DNA of 64,000 bases, from the NCBI GenBank assembly GCA_963678675.1, contig OY783197.1, forward strand, positions 22,363,934 through 22,427,933, read 5' to 3'. The stretch's first letter is position 1; each line of letters begins with the position of its first letter. Shown in pieces: positions 1 through 12,419 of this stretch. The notes beneath the pieces were generated by a model, which worked only from the letters and a program-made list of their open reading frames with translations, did not search any database and had not been told where the DNA came from. The stretch comes from Xiphydria camelus. Taxonomy: Eukaryota > Arthropoda > Insecta > Hymenoptera > Xiphydriidae. The translations under genes and the position numbers were made by a program.

Positions 1-466
1 TTTTGTCCGGCGCTCCAACGGTTCCTCGTTCTCGTACTTCGGGTTTCTGCGGACCCTACAGCGCTCACCGAGTGTACGTACACCTTTAGCGGCACTCGTT
101 TTTCAGCGAGCTCGCAACGACGAAGGCGGCGCATCGAAAGGCGCCTTTGTAAGAGAACGCTGACTTGCCATTGGTCGCTTTTTTCTTCGAGAGCTACGTA
201 CGGATAGAGGACAATACGTTTTTTCTTCTCTTTCGAGAACACGTCCTCGTTTCTTCGGCAACTGCGTAGGAGAATTATCTCAGGGCGAATGACACTGATA
301 CAAATAGTATTAGAAAGATGTACCCGGTAGGGAAAAAAATATCGTGTTACTAATGCCAAAAGATTCCTTTGTGAAGTAAAGACGCGTACAAAATATTTTT
401 TATGCATTCAAATTTGTTTAAATACAAATGAAAAAGGTGAAACAAAAGTAATTAGAAACTCTGACG

Positions 467-577
467 CAAAAGGGCGCATGGGAAACGGTCGATACGTCCT
501 TATGGTATACGTCTTCATAATTTTGAAGAAACTTAATACCAAAAGAGCGTATCGACGATATCCTATGCGCCCTTTTG
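467..577. repeat. Imperfect inverted repeat, about 31-nt arms
   Basis: Arms 467-497 and 547-577 both read CAAAAGGGCGCAT going inward and enclose a 49-nt loop. It could be a fold-back remnant or a transcribed hairpin. Confidence 0.6.
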
Positions 578-2659
578 CTTTTAGATTTTCAAATTTTTAT
601 TTAACCATATTTGGACCTCTTTAACGTACCTATTTCTATTAATTGTGAGAACAACTTTTTTTTTATAAGCCTTTTTGAGTTTTACAATGCCAAGAGGGTG
701 TAAAGCGGCATATACGACCTTTTGACATAAGCGATGCGATATAATAAGAAACTAAAGTCGTGAGCTCTGACCCTCTAGGATCAAACAGTGCAGGATAACA
801 AGGAAGAGGGTACGAAACGTCGAAGCTGAACGCAAAGCGGATGGAATAAAAGAGTAGAAGATAAGAGACCCCGAGAAGTAATCCTCAGAAGGAATATAAT
901 CGGGCGAGAATGAATCTACGGACATCCTCGCTTTCGGTTCCTCTTCGGTCACCTCTTCGGGGTAGAAAATTGCAGTAAATTCCCTCTCAGGCATACCTAC
1001 AAGTGGGTAGTTATCCGAAAGGTACGAGCGCTTTTCGGAGAGAGGTTAAAGGGGAGACTCCCCTTTTCCCAGGCGTCGTCGCCTCGTTGAAAAATTTCCG
1101 CAAGAGCGGAGCATGATTAAGACGTCTTCACGGACAGGTGGGTACTTATCGCGACGATATGTCCAAAGGAAGCCGGAGAATGCACCGAGACGTGATTTTC
1201 CGCAGGTTTGAGATTCGGGTTGCGCTGAAACTCCCTCGTCGTGTACCTGTTCTGCTTCGGCTGACCTTCCAGGCGAGGACATTATTCGATCAACTGTAAC
1301 GGTGACACACGCGTCGTTTGTGGGACTCGATGACTTCCACTAATCGTGGATTTATCGCGTTTCATATTTCGATTCGATGAATTCGTATAATAAACCGGAA
1401 TCACGGTGGCTTACGTGAACGTTGACGTTGATAGCAGCACAGAGTTGTGAGTAATGGCAAGCTGGAGTAATGTTTAGTTTAAATTTACGATACTTCGTTC
1501 CATAATATTTATACAGTACATGGGAACGCGATGAGTTTCGATGATTTTTGCTATCTTTAGGTGAACCAAAACGAGGATCGCGGTGAATGTAATTGCATGT
1601 GCGATGCAAGGTCGTCCTTGTAGCAGAGCGATGGCAATATCGTTTCGAAATCAGGTCAGGCCCTGAACTCGACATTATGATCAACCTCTGTAATAGGTAT
1701 TATGTACCTGCTTCACGTAACGTTTCACTGAGAAAACAAATGTTTTAAAATGTAACAATTAATCCTAGAAAGTATAGGGAAAAAACTTCAGATAAGAAAC
1801 ATATAGTGATGGGACAGTTATGAATTCGGTTAAATGTTTGTACTATACTCTGCATAGAAATTATATTTAGCAGAAGAGTAAATTTTATACAGTATAGTAT
1901 TTAATTGAATTCGTAGCTACACTATCGCTAAAGTTATAATGCTTGGAGTTTTTTCCCCATACTTTCTGGGATTGATTGCTACATTTTTAAACATCATTTT
2001 TTTCAGCACGAAGTCAGGTGACAAATTTCTACGGTACGATTCTCAGTATTTTACTTTATACCAAAAAATGCACACGTATATCAATTTATTTTCATCACCT
2101 CTAGGATATGTTTTTATATTTGAACTGCAGTCGAACGCAACTTCCTCCCCTGCTTCGAACTCATTGTATGAAATATATTTTTGAAAAGAAGAAATATTCG
2201 AAGAGAATCTCGAGTTTCTACTACAATAGAATTTTATTTCACTCCAGTTTCTGCTCCTTACCCAATCGAATCGAATCCTAATAATCGCGAATATATTTTA
2301 TTCGAGACTCCGAGTAGCAACTTCCTCCCCCGCATCGACTCCTCTATACGGTAACCGTCAACCCTCGAACGGGCGTTTGTATTATTCTCGCCGTTACTAT
2401 AACGATATTTCGTTATTTCCGATTTGACGCTTTACCGAGATCGAGAAAAATGAGAAAAATCTACACGCACCTGCGAGCAGAGCACTTCGCTTCGATCCTG
2501 ATGCGCGGAGATGTTAATTACATTTTTGTATTTCGTTCGAAAAAAGAGAAAAATTAAAATCGAGAAGAGTCCGAGACGAATGAATGTCTGTATTCAGAAT
2601 CAATGATTAAATATATTATATTTTTCGAACTTGATATATTATGTCTTGAACATTAACTG

Positions 2660-3358
2660 CACACTGAAAAAAAAATACCTGGCCAATTTAATCAAAATCC
2701 TGGAGACCATAACTAAACCGTTTGGTGAAATATGAATCCTCCATTTGTTTAGTTAAACTGATCATTTTTAGATTAAAATAACTACACGTAGTTGAAATAA
2801 CTAAAGATGTAGTTAAAATAACTAAATATCTGATTCCACTTACACTGAAAAAAACTATCCATTGACTCAATTGAATATCAGTTAAGCCAACCACACCGCG
2901 ATGTTAAATACGCGGACTTTAACATAAACGCGAAGTTGTCCCAACCGTACGTCACAATTGGATGATGATTTTCCATGAACCTCATCGGCGGTTGAGATAA
3001 TTTGTTTAGAAACTTAGACGATCTTATTGACTGATAATTAACTGAATAATATAATTTATTCAATTACCCAACCGTTGTTTCAATTTCTACACATTTGTGG
3101 CAACTTCCATTAGTAGTTCAGTCAACGGAGTAAGTCAACTATGCCGTGCAGTTGAATCTATACATTGACTTATTTTCGTCAACCTTCATTTAGTCATGCT
3201 AAGTTAAATTAGATTAGATTGACTACAAATCCTTTGATCACATGGTGCAGTTGCAAACACAACCATTTTTTTTTTCAATGTAATAGTTTAATTAGAATAA
3301 TTAAACTCGTTTAGCCAGATGCATTTTGTCATTTAGACCGAGTTATTTTTGTCAGTGC
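2660..3358. mobile_element. MITE family A, interrupted by another element
   Basis: The left end CACTGAAAAA...CCAATTTAATC and right end ACCGAGTTATTTTTGTCAGTG match other family A copies (14563, 28716, 54071). The middle is broken by a second element at 2843-3280. Confidence 0.7.
2843..3280. mobile_element. MITE-like element nested in family A copy
   Basis: It starts CACTGAAAAAAAC and ends TTTTTTTTTCAATG, with TA on both sides. Its interior differs from the host copy. Confidence 0.6.
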
Positions 3359-3700
3359 ATGAGCTCCAGTTTTCAATATTATTACCAGCATTATTGTTTC
3401 TTGTAAACTGAACAGAAATTATCGAACGAGGAAAGGAGAAACCAATGTTGCAATATTCGGAGAAAATAACTCGGTTTTATTCGACGAGACTTTGGATGGT
3501 CGATGAATGAACGATTCTTGTTTCTCGCAAACGAGATCAATACGATAACCCGGACCCTAAGTAGGGTTCGAGCTGAGTTCACGGGTGACGCAGGGTAAGC
3601 ACATTATGCGACGATTAGCAATTTCATTAGTGGAGTGTGCAAGAGAGAAGAAATCACTTCGGCTATCGAAGTACGGTAAGACGGAGCGAGTACACGTACC

Positions 3701-3738
3701 TATATATAGAAAGGCCGGGACCGTCGTACTGAGTCATT
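3701..3738 (+). promoter_or_regulatory. TATA box and initiator of the small secreted protein gene
   Basis: TATATATAG at 3701-3709 is followed about 30 bp later by TCATT (3734-3738), an arthropod-type initiator. The 5' untranslated leader would be about 125 nt. Confidence 0.5.
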
Positions 3739-3862
3739 CCGTCATCATACGCTCAAGTGGACGCACCTATTGCGCGGTGTTTGTGATACGTTCTTCGAAA
3801 CGTGCTCTTCAAGAGTATACATCGATATAGTTGACGTCGCACGGAAGTCACAAGGCATCATC

Positions 3863-6800
3863 ATGATCAGCAGAAGGACGCTCTTCGTCTTCCTTATCGT
3901 CCTCATCGCCGTGGATGTACGTCGATATCGGATACATATTTTCTTTTTTATTTTTACTCGCCAATCGTTGGCGGAATAAAGTGCAGTGTTGTCGATCGTG
4001 CAGTACACGTATGCAAGAATGCCGCTAATAATAAGAATCAGGAAAGTAGAGTATTCCAGTTAGTTCCGGTTGTGGAATCTCGACCGAGTGAGAAGAAAGG
4101 TCGATTTGATTCGGGAGGTCATTCACTGCGTATGAATGAAACTCGCGTGTTGAGGTCTGATTCATTCCAATTATTAATGCACTGATTGTGATAAAAAAAT
4201 ATAACAGATTTGATTAAACTAGCGGTCACGGGCGGGAGAACACAGATTTAGTTACTTGAACTAATAATTAGCTAGAATTGACTGCAGCTTGTTTTCGTCA
4301 AATAGTTTTTAATCGTTATTATCTAATTATTTAATTCAAGTACATAATTAAATCGGCGTTCTCCCGCCCGTGACCGCCAATTTAACCAAAAATCTACGAT
4401 TTTTTTCTATCTGTGGTTTTAATAAGTAAAACGTTATTCTTGCACCTGCATAAATATGCCATTATGAGATGTAAATTTTCTCAACCTCGACTTAAGTATT
4501 TCTTTACATTTCGAAAATAACTCGGAAGTGATTTAAACATAGAGAAATTCTAAAAGAGAAAAAAACTAATTTATTATATTAACTATTTGCAAACTTATAT
4601 ATAATTTGCGCATAATTCTCATTGCTCATAAATTCACACGGAAACAAGAGGCATTAAAAGTGCATAATGAAGAAAAGGAAAAGTAGAAAGAAATGACTTA
4701 AAAGTTAAATCGAAAGAAAATCTGAAAGTCGGAGAGAAAACGAAGTAAAGGAAAAGAAGATAGAAACTTCCTCGTCATTGCTTAACCAACCACCATTTCC
4801 TACCCTTCTTCGAGCCTCTCTTATTTTTATCCGCGTTACAGCCTCTATAAATCAAATAGACACGCACATTCCTCTCTTCTTCTCTTTCGTCCACCGTCTG
4901 CCTCAGCAATTCTTTCTCTCTCGTTTCCTCCCGCAAGTTCCACACGGACAATTTGTGAGCGAGATCTTTACAGAGCAAATTGTCGGGGCGAAATGGTTTT
5001 CTCGTCGACTTGACCGTTCCGGTAGGGGAGCATAGCTCTCGTAGGTATACAGGAGCTATCAAACGCGAGTGCTACGGAGCACAAGTGGCGAGGCTTTTCC
5101 GTGTTTAAGGGTTTCGCAATAAAAGGAGCATTAGTCGCGATTGCGATCTACTGTAAAGTTCGCAGGGCCATCGTAGGAATCGAGTAGGTGTAGGTTCTTG
5201 TCGCGTCATGGAATGTTAAAGCTGTATTTGGCGACGAACTGGACTTTAAAAGATCACACAGCCAAAACGTTTTTTTAAGTGAATTTTCCCACTTTAGTCC
5301 GTCGTTATAGCCTCTACAATTTATTCCATATACATTTTATTTTAAAAATCTTAATTTCTTATTTACAGTTAGCTCATATGTATAATTTTCTGAGTCGAAA
5401 AATGTAGTCCTACTTTGATGCTTTTAATGCTTTATTTGACTTACTATTGACCTGTTTTAACCTATAAGCCCCCGTTTTGAACCTAAAGTTGGGTGAAATG
5501 ACCAATAATGGATCATTTTTAGGCTCGCTGAAGGACTTGGGTTCCCGCGTCGAAATTTTAAACCTACTATATTTAGGTTTATAGTAGGTCGATTTTCCAT
5601 TTAATGAAGCCCTACGTTGAGCCTAAAAAAGCCATTTTACCCAACTTCAGGTTCAAAGGAGGGACTTACAGGCTGAGTAGGCCAATGGTAGGCCAAGTGA
5701 AGCATTAAAGGTATCAAAGTACACTGAGAAAAAAATAGCATATTCAATTAAATTGATATTTACCGGTAGGGGAATGCAAAATTATTTATTTCAACTAATA
5801 AATTTTGTTACACTGATGAACGGCTATTTAAAATAAATAGAATGTAGTCGATTCAAATCAATTATTAGGCTAAGTAACTAAATTTGCATTCCCCCATCCG
5901 TAACCGCCGATTTAATCAAATCTACTTCATTTTTTTTCTCAATGTATAAGACTAAATTTTTCGACTCGGATTAGAATTCCACTAAATTTAACACGTTACG
6001 AGTCGCGATCGATTTCAATCAGTACAGCAGACCATACCGATCTCTCCCTCTCTATACGCCAATAAATAACATCGATACATCGATAGCAGCCGTTATCGCG
6101 AGCCAAACCAGTCGGTCACACGCGTATTATCGAGCTGGTCCGGACATCGAAACGAATTAATGAGGCGTGCTAATTCGTCCAGACGACACGGAGCTAATTG
6201 CGCGCGTAAATTTTCACTGAAAAATTCGAACCATCATTCCCTCCGAGAAACGCCGCGGTACCCGCGGGTGTATTCGATAGTTCGCTCACGGTTGGCCGGC
6301 CGTTTTCACTCGGCTTAACTTCTCGTTACTTTCTACGGAGATATTAAGCCGGACACGTCCGCTATTACGCGTCACCGTCAGCACCTGCTATCGACGACCG
6401 TATATCTACGCGCGTCCGAAGCATGTAACGGGGTCCCGTCTGTCACAGACACTCGGCCGCGCGCTAAGGTTTCGCGATAGGCTACGCAGCTGTTGCGCAA
6501 TGTTGCTCGCGGCCGGACGCCAATTTGCAATTGAAATTTTTCGGAGTGGGACGCACCGTTCGCGCGATTATGAGAGCCCGCTCGTTCGGTGCCGGTTTAG
6601 ACTTTTATTTCTGTGTCGCGCTTTCATGCGACGCTCTAACGCTGCCAATTAGCGTCGCGCGACGCTCCACCGTCACCAATTAGCTTCGTGCGACTTATCG
6701 CCGTGTTTGGATTTCCCATGATTCAGGGCATGTCTCGTACGCGTACGTCGTGGCCGTTGCGTAATGTATTCCGGAAAGTGGACTTGTTTTTCTCTATTGG

Positions 6801-8337
6801 TTCTTTGGTGCGGGAATTATTTATGGCGCTTTTGTGTCTAGATCGTGTCATGTGGAAGGCTTTACCTTTATGCACGGTATGACTGGCTGGCTGTTATCTC
6901 AATTATGCGGAATAAGAAATTTTGAGTATGGTTTCTTGCTCGAATTGTGTGGAAGCGTTGGAAATATTTATCCTCTGTCGTGTAGTGACGTATCTTAAAT
7001 TTGGATTCACAGCTGGATTCGCATTATACAATAATGATAATAAATTGAGGAGGCAGTTGCTTCATTTGTTATTCAACTTGCAGAAAGAGAAAGTATGTCG
7101 CTGAAACATACAGTATATTGACATAGCTGTACACTATTAAAAGGATTTGTAAATTTGTTATACATTTTCTGAACAAAAGTATTATAAAATTAAGTATTAG
7201 CCAAGTTAGATAATAATTAACTATAATTCCGGACAAAAGGAAAATAAATGATTATAGTTTTTAGAATCAAATAAAAATGCGCTGCCCCCTTTCGGCTCTC
7301 GGTAGTCCGAGACGAGAGGGCAGTTTCTATAGGTATATAAGACTGCAACCGTTCGACACTCTTGGGGGACAGCACAGATTTTTTATCAACTGATATTAAT
7401 AGCGAGTACCGTACCTCCTGTTTTTCAACATGTTGATATCTTTTAAGTCTTGTTCTATGAGAGTTAATAGATGATTTATACCCTCTAATGTAGCCAAATT
7501 GGGCACTCTTAACGTCAGTGTAAATGCCGACATTATTTCTGAATTCTGCAAGCTTTTTCTTCAGACTTATACAAATTACAGACTAGAAAATGATCTAAAA
7601 AAATAGAACGAGATAATTACATAACAAGTTTATCGCACCTATCACGATTAGCGACAGAATACAGGTCGGGTGTACTTTAGTTCATTTTTCTCGCACTTTT
7701 TACAAAAATAAAGGTAACACAAAACTATAGCGTAGGCGCTTAAATAACCAACTTTTATATTTTCCTTTTTTTCATAATCAAGTTTTTCCTCAATGTTCTA
7801 TATGGTTTATATAAAAAGCCACATATATATGCAATTGTCTATCAAATAGGGTTTTCTAAAAAAAATACAACGACTATCGGTTAAATGACTGCATGTGCTC
7901 GGTCTCTTGACAGTCGTCAAAACCGATTTTCACTGCATTATTAGAACCATTTACAGCAGTGATTCACTCGACTGCATCGAAGCTTTCGATTGCAATGTTG
8001 ACACAACAACGCAATCTCTAGAGCATGACGCAAAACTACAGCGATCAGTCGACCGTTGCTAAAATACTAACCCATCGCTGTAACAAATGAGTCACACAGT
8101 GAAAAATCGCGCTTAAGTTTCCATTCTTCGCATTCATTGCAGATGATTCAGTGCGGCGTCGTCGAAGACGTCGCGGAGGCAATCCACTATGACGACATCA
8201 AGAAGTTCACGCAGAACGCGGCGACGAAAACCGGGGAAGTCGCGACGAACGCGTTCAACAGCGTGAAGAAATTTTTCATCCACCCGGAGAGTTTGCCGTC
8301 CGCAGCTTCGACCACGGCAGAAAAAGCACATGTTTGA
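3863..8337 (+). CDS. Small secreted protein of unknown function, two exons
   Basis: Exon 1 coding is 3863-3916 (18 codons) and exon 2 is 8143-8337. The donor GTACGT follows 3916, the acceptor is TTGCAG at 8137-8142, and the intron is phase 0 and about 4.2 kb. The product is 82 residues. Residues 1-18 (MISRRTLFVFLIVLIAVD) are a basic start plus hydrophobic core, a good signal peptide. The mature part is polar, has one cysteine and a stretch (DIKKFTQNAATKTGEVATN and on to VKKFF) that would form an amphipathic helix. A TATA box and cap-like TCATT lie upstream and AATAAA lies 209 bp after the stop, so the gene looks intact. I do not recognise the family. It has none of the repeats of the cuticle cluster downstream. 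The exon join is inferred from splice signals and frame; transcript data would settle it. Confidence 0.6.
4180..4416. mobile_element. MITE family B copy
   Basis: Near-palindromic. Both halves contain CGGTCACGGGCGGGAGAA or its complement about 25 nt from the ends. It lies in the intron of the small secreted protein gene. Confidence 0.65.
5413..5719. mobile_element. Fold-back element, about 307 bp
   Basis: Arms of about 90 nt begin CTTTGATG and end ATCAAAG, with TA on each side. The right end abuts the next MITE directly and shares its TA. Confidence 0.65.
5722..5944. mobile_element. MITE family B copy
   Basis: Starts CACTGAGAAAAAAATAGC and ends TTTTTTTCTCAATG, flanked by TA. It lies in the intron of the small secreted protein gene. 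Confidence 0.75.
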
Positions 8338-8545
8338 ATGCAGCCACTATCATCACCGGAATGACGATCCAAGCGGCGATCTTATCGTAGCTGGTCATTA
8401 CTTCATCCTAGCTGCAGACTCGATGTTGCTGTATTTAAACAGGACGTAAAAGAAAAGTCCTATGGTATCGCGATCAGAATTCTCGATGACTTCGAAACGA
8501 GTATCTTATGTACTTTACGTATACTCAGTATTACGTGTATCGAGG

Positions 8546-8551
8546 AATAAA
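8546..8551 (+). terminator. Polyadenylation signal AATAAA
   Basis: AATAAA lies 209 nt after the stop codon of the small secreted protein gene. Confidence 0.5.
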
Positions 8552-8620
8552 GTGTCGATGAAAAAAATGTATTTGTCAGCGTTCCTTCGTTGATTTTATT
8601 TGAAATAATTTCATTTCATA

Positions 8621-9045
8621 GACTGTGAGAAGAATCTGGTTAAAAGAACCATAACTTAACTAGAAATCATGGTCAATTTTGGCGCCAAACATAATTCCAT
8701 AACTCTTTTAAACAGTGAAGTTCTCGTTGTAGTAAGAAAAGATTACGATTGCTGCAACCAGCTAAACCTGTAGTATAGTCGATAAATATCCTCAACTATT
8801 TTTTTTATAAATATTAGTTAACATTACCATGCAGTAATATTATCACTCTACTTTTCTGGTTAATTTAACCATAGTGCATGGCTATCAAAAACTATAAAAT
8901 ATTATACTATACCCTAGTAACAAAAGTTATTTCGACTGCATTCATAGTCTCTTTAATCGTAAATGGGGTACTACTACCATCAGGAAAATTCAATCTTGCG
9001 ATTATGGTTAATTCAACCACCTACTTTTCTTTCGGTATAGAGCAC
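8621..9045. mobile_element. MITE family F copy
   Basis: Flanked by TA and about 425 bp long. The interior (AATCTGGTTAAAA...CCATAA, ending ACCACCTACTTTTC) matches the copy at 12951-13595. It lies just downstream of the small secreted protein gene. Confidence 0.65.
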
Positions 9046-9242
9046 ATCAAATATACTCGAAAGAAATCCTCGGGAATTTTTCAGAAAGTTTAAAGCGGAT
9101 AAATCGAGGTAAAAGTTCGATATAAAAGCGAGCGGTGAAACTTAAGTAGAATACGAAGAGAAGTTTAATTTTACTCTACACTCTTCTCTAATTTACTTCA
9201 TTCCTCGATTTAATGTCTGTAAAGAGATTCAGTCTTCGTTAA

Positions 9243-9641
9243 CCCTTCTGAGGTTGCGCCTTTTCACCCAACGTTTCTGGTCGCGTGATGAGGGCCGCCC
9301 CGCCCATGTATTACGGAGCGCGATGTTGCCACATCATACGGCGATCAGTAACGAGACACGACTTGCATTGCGTTGTCGCTGGCAACGTCACAGCCCGAAT
9401 TTCTACTGCGAATCTGGTCGCACAGTGAGGACGGCCCCGCATTTTACGCGTCACACTTCATTAATATATTTTTTTCAATGTTTCTAATGAATGCAGAGCT
9501 ATCATATTATAACGATCGTATCCACGACACTTCAATGAAGGAATACATAGCCGGTGATCGTTCAAATCGAAGTAGTTAAAGAATTATGACGATTCAAATA
9601 AAAAAGTGCAGGGCCGCCCCCATCACGCGACCTCAGAAGGG
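9243..9641. mobile_element. TTAA-flanked piggyBac-like MITE, 399 bp
   Basis: TTAA occurs at 9239-9242 and 9642-9645. Terminal inverted repeats begin CCCTTCTGAGGT and continue imperfectly to the GTGATGxGGGC segment. TTAA duplication and CCC ends are piggyBac hallmarks. No transposase is inside. Confidence 0.75.
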
Positions 9642-9862
9642 TTAAGAAGATTACGCGTCGCTTTTCTGAAGCTAAACCGATCAGGCGGATTTGCATGCTT
9701 TCGCTAATCCTTGGAGTGCTTCTAGAATCTTTTATGACTCCTTTTCTTCCAAAGCAACTTTCCAGTAACGACTGTATTCGTGCTAAAACACTCGAATTAT
9801 TTTTCTAACGTACAAAATGAAACGGATAATTCAGGAGAGAAGATAAAAATGTCTTAATTAAC

Positions 9863-10113
9863 ATGGAAAGACTGATACCACTAAACTTTACCGTATTTAC
9901 AATAAAAGAGGTACACATAACGGTTTTGGGATATTCCTACTTTGCCGAAAGACAACTCTTCCTTAGAAACTAGTAAATTGTAATGTAAACTATCACGATT
10001 TAATGTTTTTAGTAGAAAAATTACTGTATCGCACTGTGAATACATCCGAAAACCTCCATGTGTGCCTCTTTTATCGTAAATACAGTAAAATTAATTGGTA
10101 CCAGTTTTTCCAT
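9863..10113. mobile_element. Fold-back element, about 250 bp
   Basis: Arms of about 70 nt (ATGGAAAxACTGxTACCA inward, including AATAAAAGAGG or ATAAAAGAGG) face each other over a 110-nt centre. No clear target duplication. Confidence 0.6.
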
Positions 10114-10401
10114 AAAAAAGATAAGTTCATTAGAAAATGAAATAATGAAGTCATTATTTATATCCGGTACTAAAGTAGTTCTATTTTACGCGAAATTGAC
10201 ATAATTCTTCAAGCAACGAAGATTTCCGTAATGCGTTGGTTGAAACACGTAACCATCAGTTGGAGCACACTGATATCTTCATCCGGTAATTTCAAAACTT
10301 ACATCTGTAAGTCCATGAGTCACGATTCTTAGATCACGCCACAGAACACTTTTGTGCCACAATTACGCTATCATAATTCATATTTCTTTTTCCTCTTCTT
10401 A

Positions 10402-10755
10402 CACTGAGAAACAAAATTTGTATACTCTCTCTCTCTCTCAATGAAATCGGCATTTACGGATCAGTGTATAAAGAATTAGTTACTTCGATTAATAAATTTA
10501 ATTAGAACTATTAAAGGTTGATTTACACATATCTGATCCCGTTTAGGCCTGACGTCGTTTGGCGAACTGGCAAAAAAATGGTTCATAACACATTCTCGGA
10601 TCTGAGTCGGAGCAGATATGTATATATCGACCTTAACGACTATTTCAAGGAAATAGGCTATGGTCCATTCAAGTGAATTATTTGTCCAAATAACTAAATC
10701 TACATTCACCTACTCATAAACGCCGGTTTAGTTAAATCTACTAAATTCTTCATGT
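10402..10755. mobile_element. MITE family B copy, degenerate right end
   Basis: It starts after TA with CACTGAGAAACAAAA, and its right half has the family B segment AACGCCGGTTTAGTTAAAT. It carries a (TC)n run and an insertion making it longer than other copies. Confidence 0.55.
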
Positions 10756-12419
10756 GTACAAAAGAATCGGCCTGTATAAAATGCCAATAAACCAGTCAAG
10801 AGGAAGTCATCCTAATTGGCGAGACAAAGATCACAGCAAAAACTCATGTGTTAACGTGAGAATGAACGGCGCATTCCGCACTCCCGGAAGCGAATCGGTA
10901 ATCCGATTAAACCAGAATCGATGCAAATCGATTCGTCTCATTCACGGCCGTCCTCGCTGCCGGTTCTTTATTTTCCTCTGTCAATGACGAGCACGCGTGC
11001 AGCATTCCAGTGCAACGCCGGTGATTACGATTCATCGGTGGGCAGTATTTTATGCAACCGGTCGACATTGTCGAGGAAGGTTACGCGGAGTGATTAGCCG
11101 CCTCGTTAAACGAGCGCTCGAGCCGGCGGCGTAATTGACGAGGTGAAGAGAGAATCCAAGAAGAATAGAAGAGCCGACGCGTGTATGTATGCGCCGATTT
11201 CCGTACGGCTGCTGCTTTTTCTACGTCGCGTTGACGAGCAATTGAGTGTAGAGAAATGGAAAAAAGAGGAGTCGTAGAAATAGTAGTTGGGTTTTTATTG
11301 CTGCATTTATTTATAGCCTTCACGGCTATTTCCAGTTGTATTACATATTCTATTTTTCGCTCTATTTCTATTTTCAGTTCAAGATATCACACAATTGATT
11401 AATTATGTACAGCATGTCAACACTGTAAGACAAATTTGTATTTTTAATATACTTTTATATAAAACTTTTATCCGTGATTATAAAAACTGGTATATTTCCT
11501 TATGAAATTATCCTGATAAATTTCTTAACAGAGTACATTAATTTTCATAATCACGCATTGGATAAAAGCTTTACACACAATCGTGTAAAATGTAATACAA
11601 ATTTTTGTGCGATCATAGCATCTAGTTGCTTATTCTATTCAGTAGGAAAATCTCCCTCTTTCGAGAAAGAAAAAAAAAGAGATACTTAAAGGGTTGAGGG
11701 ATGAATGGCGATAGATCCGAAAGGGCTGAGATAGCTCCAATAAATTATCATACGAATACAGACGGCGTTTCCACGGGAGAAATTGGACGAACGAGGGTGC
11801 AACGATCTCACATCGACGCGTCGTATTCAAACGCGACTAAATCAAAAGCGAGGCGAAAGACGAGTGAATAAGACTGAATGAAGTGTTCGAGAGACGGCGA
11901 AGAGATTATGCAGATGAGATCTTTGCAGAATCTGTCCGAACTGGGAGGATCGAAATGACGCGAGAGTGCATAAGCGTATATCTATATAGCGCATCATAGT
12001 CTGATCGTTGATTCCGATGCAGGCAGTCCAGAAGCTATCGACTTAAAAGGATTTCAACTGCTGATTGATTGCGAAACTCTCCCGGCTTTCCTAACGTCGA
12101 AGGGAACGAAAGATTTCGATACCGAGAGAAGAGAGCGCATCTTCCGTTTCCTCTACTTTTCCACGCAAAACGTCCGTCTCATTTCCATATCATTTCCCGG
12201 AGAACTGCGATTTAGAAAATGGCAGTTCACAGAGGCTATCTGTAATGAAAGTCCTTCGACTTTCCTGGCAAAAAGGATCCGCGAATTTCGACCGAAGATT
12301 AAATCGATCTTCTGTGTGTGTGATTCCACTGAATTTTTTAATCCGAATTACTTACTAATCGCACCTTTATGCTCTCAGAGACAAGACGAAATCTTCGTTA
12401 TCTCAATCCTACGCGCGGT
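10756..12419. other. Intergenic sequence
   Basis: No gene seen. Open frames (for example at 10754-10987 and 11081-11323) have no start context, splice signal or family resemblance that I recognise. Confidence 0.5.

Larger units (their letters stand above)
1..3700. other. Intergenic sequence
   Basis: No gene could be supported. Open frames here are short and without splice or composition support. It holds a small inverted repeat (467-577) and a nested pair of MITEs (2660-3358). Confidence 0.6.

Noticed and set aside
7334..7341. TATATAAG upstream of the second exon of the small secreted protein gene, as an alternative promoter
   Set aside because: No start codon or donor downstream gives a frame that joins the exon at 8143.
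8878..9093. Hydrophobic plus-strand open frame with membrane-like stretch
   Set aside because: It lies almost wholly inside a family F MITE; the matching region of the copy at 12951-13595 does not keep the frame.
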